Of a DNA stretch of 64,000 bases, positions 61,934 through 64,000 are shown piece by piece. Made by a program: the position numbers and the translations under genes. This DNA comes from Ptychodera flava. Its lineage: Eukaryota > Hemichordata > Enteropneusta > Ptychoderidae. The stretch lies in the NCBI RefSeq assembly GCF_041260155.1, contig NC_091933.1, forward strand, positions 22,184,599-22,248,598, written 5' to 3'. Each line of letters begins with the position of its first letter. The stretch's first letter is position 1. The notes under the pieces are model-generated. The model saw nothing but the letters and a program-made list of their open reading frames with translations. It had not been told where the DNA came from and searched no databases.

Positions 61934-62285
61934 GGCGCCCAAGGGACAGATATTCGGACTCTCAAATTTTTCCTACACTTTTCTGATCTACCGCTTGTGT
62001 GCGCTCATTCTGAAGCTGTTGCAGTACCAAGTTAACTTTACACAGTCGTAGTTTTGTTTAAAATTGAAAACTTTATTTTCCCCGATAGAGTTAGCACAAG
62101 AATGGCCGCAGCCATTTTGAATTTGCAATATCGGTAAATATGAGATAATTTCTTCCATAGTGGCAAATTTCGTGACGCCCAAGTTTTATTCTTGGTTTTG
62201 ACAGAGTTTTGGTTAAATTTTCCTTGAGAAAGGTTTGAGCAAAAGTTTAAATCTCCCAATTTCGAGGCGCATGCTCTATTTTCCA
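61934..62285 (+). repeat. Dispersed repeat family B, copy 3
   Basis: Extended similarity to 25199-25550 in the same orientation, from ACAGATATTC through ATATCGGTAAAT to GAGGCGCAT. Confidence 0.5.
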
Positions 62286-62898
62286 GTGTGTTGATTTGAG
62301 TCATTGTCATCACCACTCCCGGCCACAGGCGACCAGCTCTTCTTCTCTATCACAGAAACAACAGCCGTGATGACGTTTTCATTTTTTTCAGTAAAATATT
62401 TGCATGTTTTTATTCATCTTTTTAAAAAATGTCGGAACGCGAAGTTTTAGCGTTGTCAACACGACAGATTGTGTACGCAATCATGTTATTTTGGTAAATG
62501 AATGTCCGGTTCAGACTAAAATTCAAAATTTTCAACCTATAATATCGGACAAACACAGGCTCTGTTAACAAGTAGAATGATATATTTTGTGAGTGAAACA
62601 AGAGCCCGTCGATGTTGAAAGCTAACGCACAAGGTATTAAATTCCTTCGTTTTAGATGGAGCACCCCCTCCCTGTTCAAAATGAAAGTTCTAACGCAAAA
62701 TAATAAAAACAAACAAACAAATCAACGACGTCAGCATTCTGCGTCACGGTGCCTTTATTTACACGCATATACAGTCCTAAAGATCCCGGATACTGTACGA
62801 CAAGCTAAGTCCACAGAAGGAAATACCAAAATCAAACATGAATCAAACTATAATCGCGCTTCTCAATGTCTCCATTTCTTCTTTTGCGATTTGGCGTG

Positions 62899-62902
<4 letters not shown>

Positions 62903-62959
<57 letters not shown>

Positions 62960-63010
62960 GAGGATCAACTAAGGATTCAACCAAAGGATTCAAGGATTCA
63001 ACCTAAGGAT
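62903..63010. repeat. (AT)n tract plus AAGGATTCAACC minisatellite
   Basis: An AT run at about 62903-62955 is followed by several imperfect AAGGATTCAACC units. Confidence 0.7.
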
Positions 63011-63119
63011 CCCGCGGGATTCTACAGGGCCTCACACACAAGTCACCAACTTAGGAATCAGTTATTGGTAATGAGGATCAATCATATGAATGATGCAAAG
63101 AAACAAGGGTATATTATAT

Positions 63120-63157
<38 letters not shown>

Positions 63158-63158
63158 C

Positions 63159-63180
63159 ACTTGATGTGTTCTCATCTTTA

Positions 63181-63252
<72 letters not shown>

Positions 63253-63270
63253 GATGAGAACACATCAAGT
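63159..63270. repeat. Inverted repeat with an (AT)n loop
   Basis: Arms ACTTGATGTGTTCTCATCTT (63159 on) and its complement ending at 63270 enclose a 63180-63250 AT tract. Together they can form one long hairpin. Possibly a MITE whose centre expanded as a microsatellite. Confidence 0.7.
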
Positions 63271-63429
63271 ATATATGATACCTATTACTCGAGTTTCATA
63301 ATTTGGCGCGATCGTCAGATATGTAGATTTTATTGTCTGAAATTTGCTTCAGGTCCTTACATATAAGTATCAAGCTGGGTCAAACTATTTGTTGTGGTGG
63401 GTTGGATGGAAATTTGAAAAGTAAAATTT

Positions 63430-63894
63430 GTTTTCGTGTCGGTGCTTTAAGACCAACTCAGAACGCTTGTTTAACAGATTGGACTTTTCTGCATTGATTA
63501 TGAATAGCTTCTCTGTAAGGCAAAGGTTGCATTTCTTAGACGCATTTGAGTAACTGCTTGCTTTCGATAGGATTGATCATGATATATTAAATGGTTTGTC
63601 CTTAGATTTCAAGTGCCAGACATACTTTGATAATTCGGTGCTGTCAGCATATGTCTTGCTTCGGAAAGATTGGACATGATTTGCATACGGTGTTTTCAGT
63701 GTGTTGTCAGTTAGGCCGCTGTAATGTTTCGTCTCATTGGCATGGCTTGTAACAGTAGCTTTATATATTATACGTTTAGACTGGCAACCTCCCTGGGGTG
63801 GGCAATTGGCCTTGATACGGCATCTACATTCGTCAGTGAGATTGTTATCATTGCGCTGAGTAACCAGTTTGTTGTGTGTGCCCACGTTCTGCAT
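63430..63894 (-). pseudogene. Decayed Penelope-like retroelement fragment (GIY-YIG region)
   Basis: The minus-strand translation shows the conserved region preceding and within the GIY-YIG endonuclease of Penelope-like elements: CRCRIKANCPPQGGCQSK (cysteine cluster), IIYKATV, HYSGLTDNTLKTPYANH, then TELSKYVWHLK. A following segment in another frame reads SYSNASKKCNLCLTEKLF, so the fragment carries at least one frame disruption and is not functional. Only the C-terminal part is present; the reverse transcriptase is absent from the window. It is flanked by AT microsatellite at the right edge. Confidence 0.75.
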
Positions 63895-63942
63895 GAGCTG
63901 TAGCTTTATTTGACCGTATTTCTGTTGAGATATACAAATATT

Positions 63943-63943
63943 A

Positions 63944-64000
<57 letters not shown>
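63943..64000. repeat. (AT)n microsatellite at the window edge
   Basis: A continuous AT tract running to the end of the window. Confidence 0.9.

Noticed and set aside
1-64000. tRNA, rRNA, CRISPR, operon-type or viral-like features
   Set aside because: None seen by eye. No tandem spacer array, no recognisable tRNA box pair, no capsid- or envelope-type frame. Covariance-model and profile searches would be needed to exclude small RNAs.

Overview
The window looks like nuclear DNA of a marine invertebrate, most likely an invertebrate deuterostome such as a hemichordate. This is inferred, not proven. The support is intron-rich animal genes with GT-AG introns, AT-rich non-coding DNA full of small inverted-repeat transposons and simple repeats, and a LAP2/thymopoietin-type gene whose LEM-like, LEM and membrane segments can be aligned from memory with the vertebrate protein. 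No prokaryotic or organellar features were seen.

Layout. 1-10.5 kb has no recognised gene. It holds a piggyBac-like MITE (154-389), a perfect 117-bp palindrome with 8-bp flanking direct repeats (2345-2477), a 2.6-kb element with long terminal inverted repeats and TTA flanks (4344-6925), and a 24-bp hairpin flanked by 10-bp direct repeats (8163-8206). 10.6-16.2 kb (+) is a complete nine-exon N-acylglucosamine 2-epimerase gene (RENBP, 409 aa). 20.5-22.5 kb (+) is a three-exon secreted precursor of 227 aa: signal peptide, one EGF-like module, then a dibasic-processed series of short two-cysteine peptides. It is the best candidate here for an undescribed peptide-signalling gene. 24.0-24.5 kb (-) holds an unrecognised possible terminal exon. 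27.5-48.0 kb (-) is a LAP2-like inner nuclear membrane gene with five coding exons (282 aa) and a 17-kb first intron. 48.3-58.1 kb (+) is APEX2 (AP endonuclease 2). Its large last exon, which encodes half of the nuclease fold, a PCNA-binding motif and the GRF zinc finger, is present twice in tandem, both copies open and each with its own acceptor, stop and poly(A) signal. 58.9-64 kb holds a possible first exon (59936), dispersed repeats, (AT)n tracts and a decayed Penelope-like GIY-YIG fragment at the right edge.

How it fits together. LAP2 and APEX2 are head to head, with 311 bp between their start codons. That gap has two opposed CCAAT boxes, a TGACG motif and an NRF1-like TGCGCATG, so a shared bidirectional promoter is likely. 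CTCF-like motifs lie at 26588 (forward) and at 55694 and 58858 (reverse), bracketing the pair. RENBP (sialic-acid/amino-sugar metabolism) and the peptide precursor appear to be independent genes on the same strand.

Exons were assigned by eye from splice signals, reading phase and recalled human RENBP, TMPO and APEX2 proteins. All three gene models and the peptide gene close in frame with whole numbers of codons. No database search was run.
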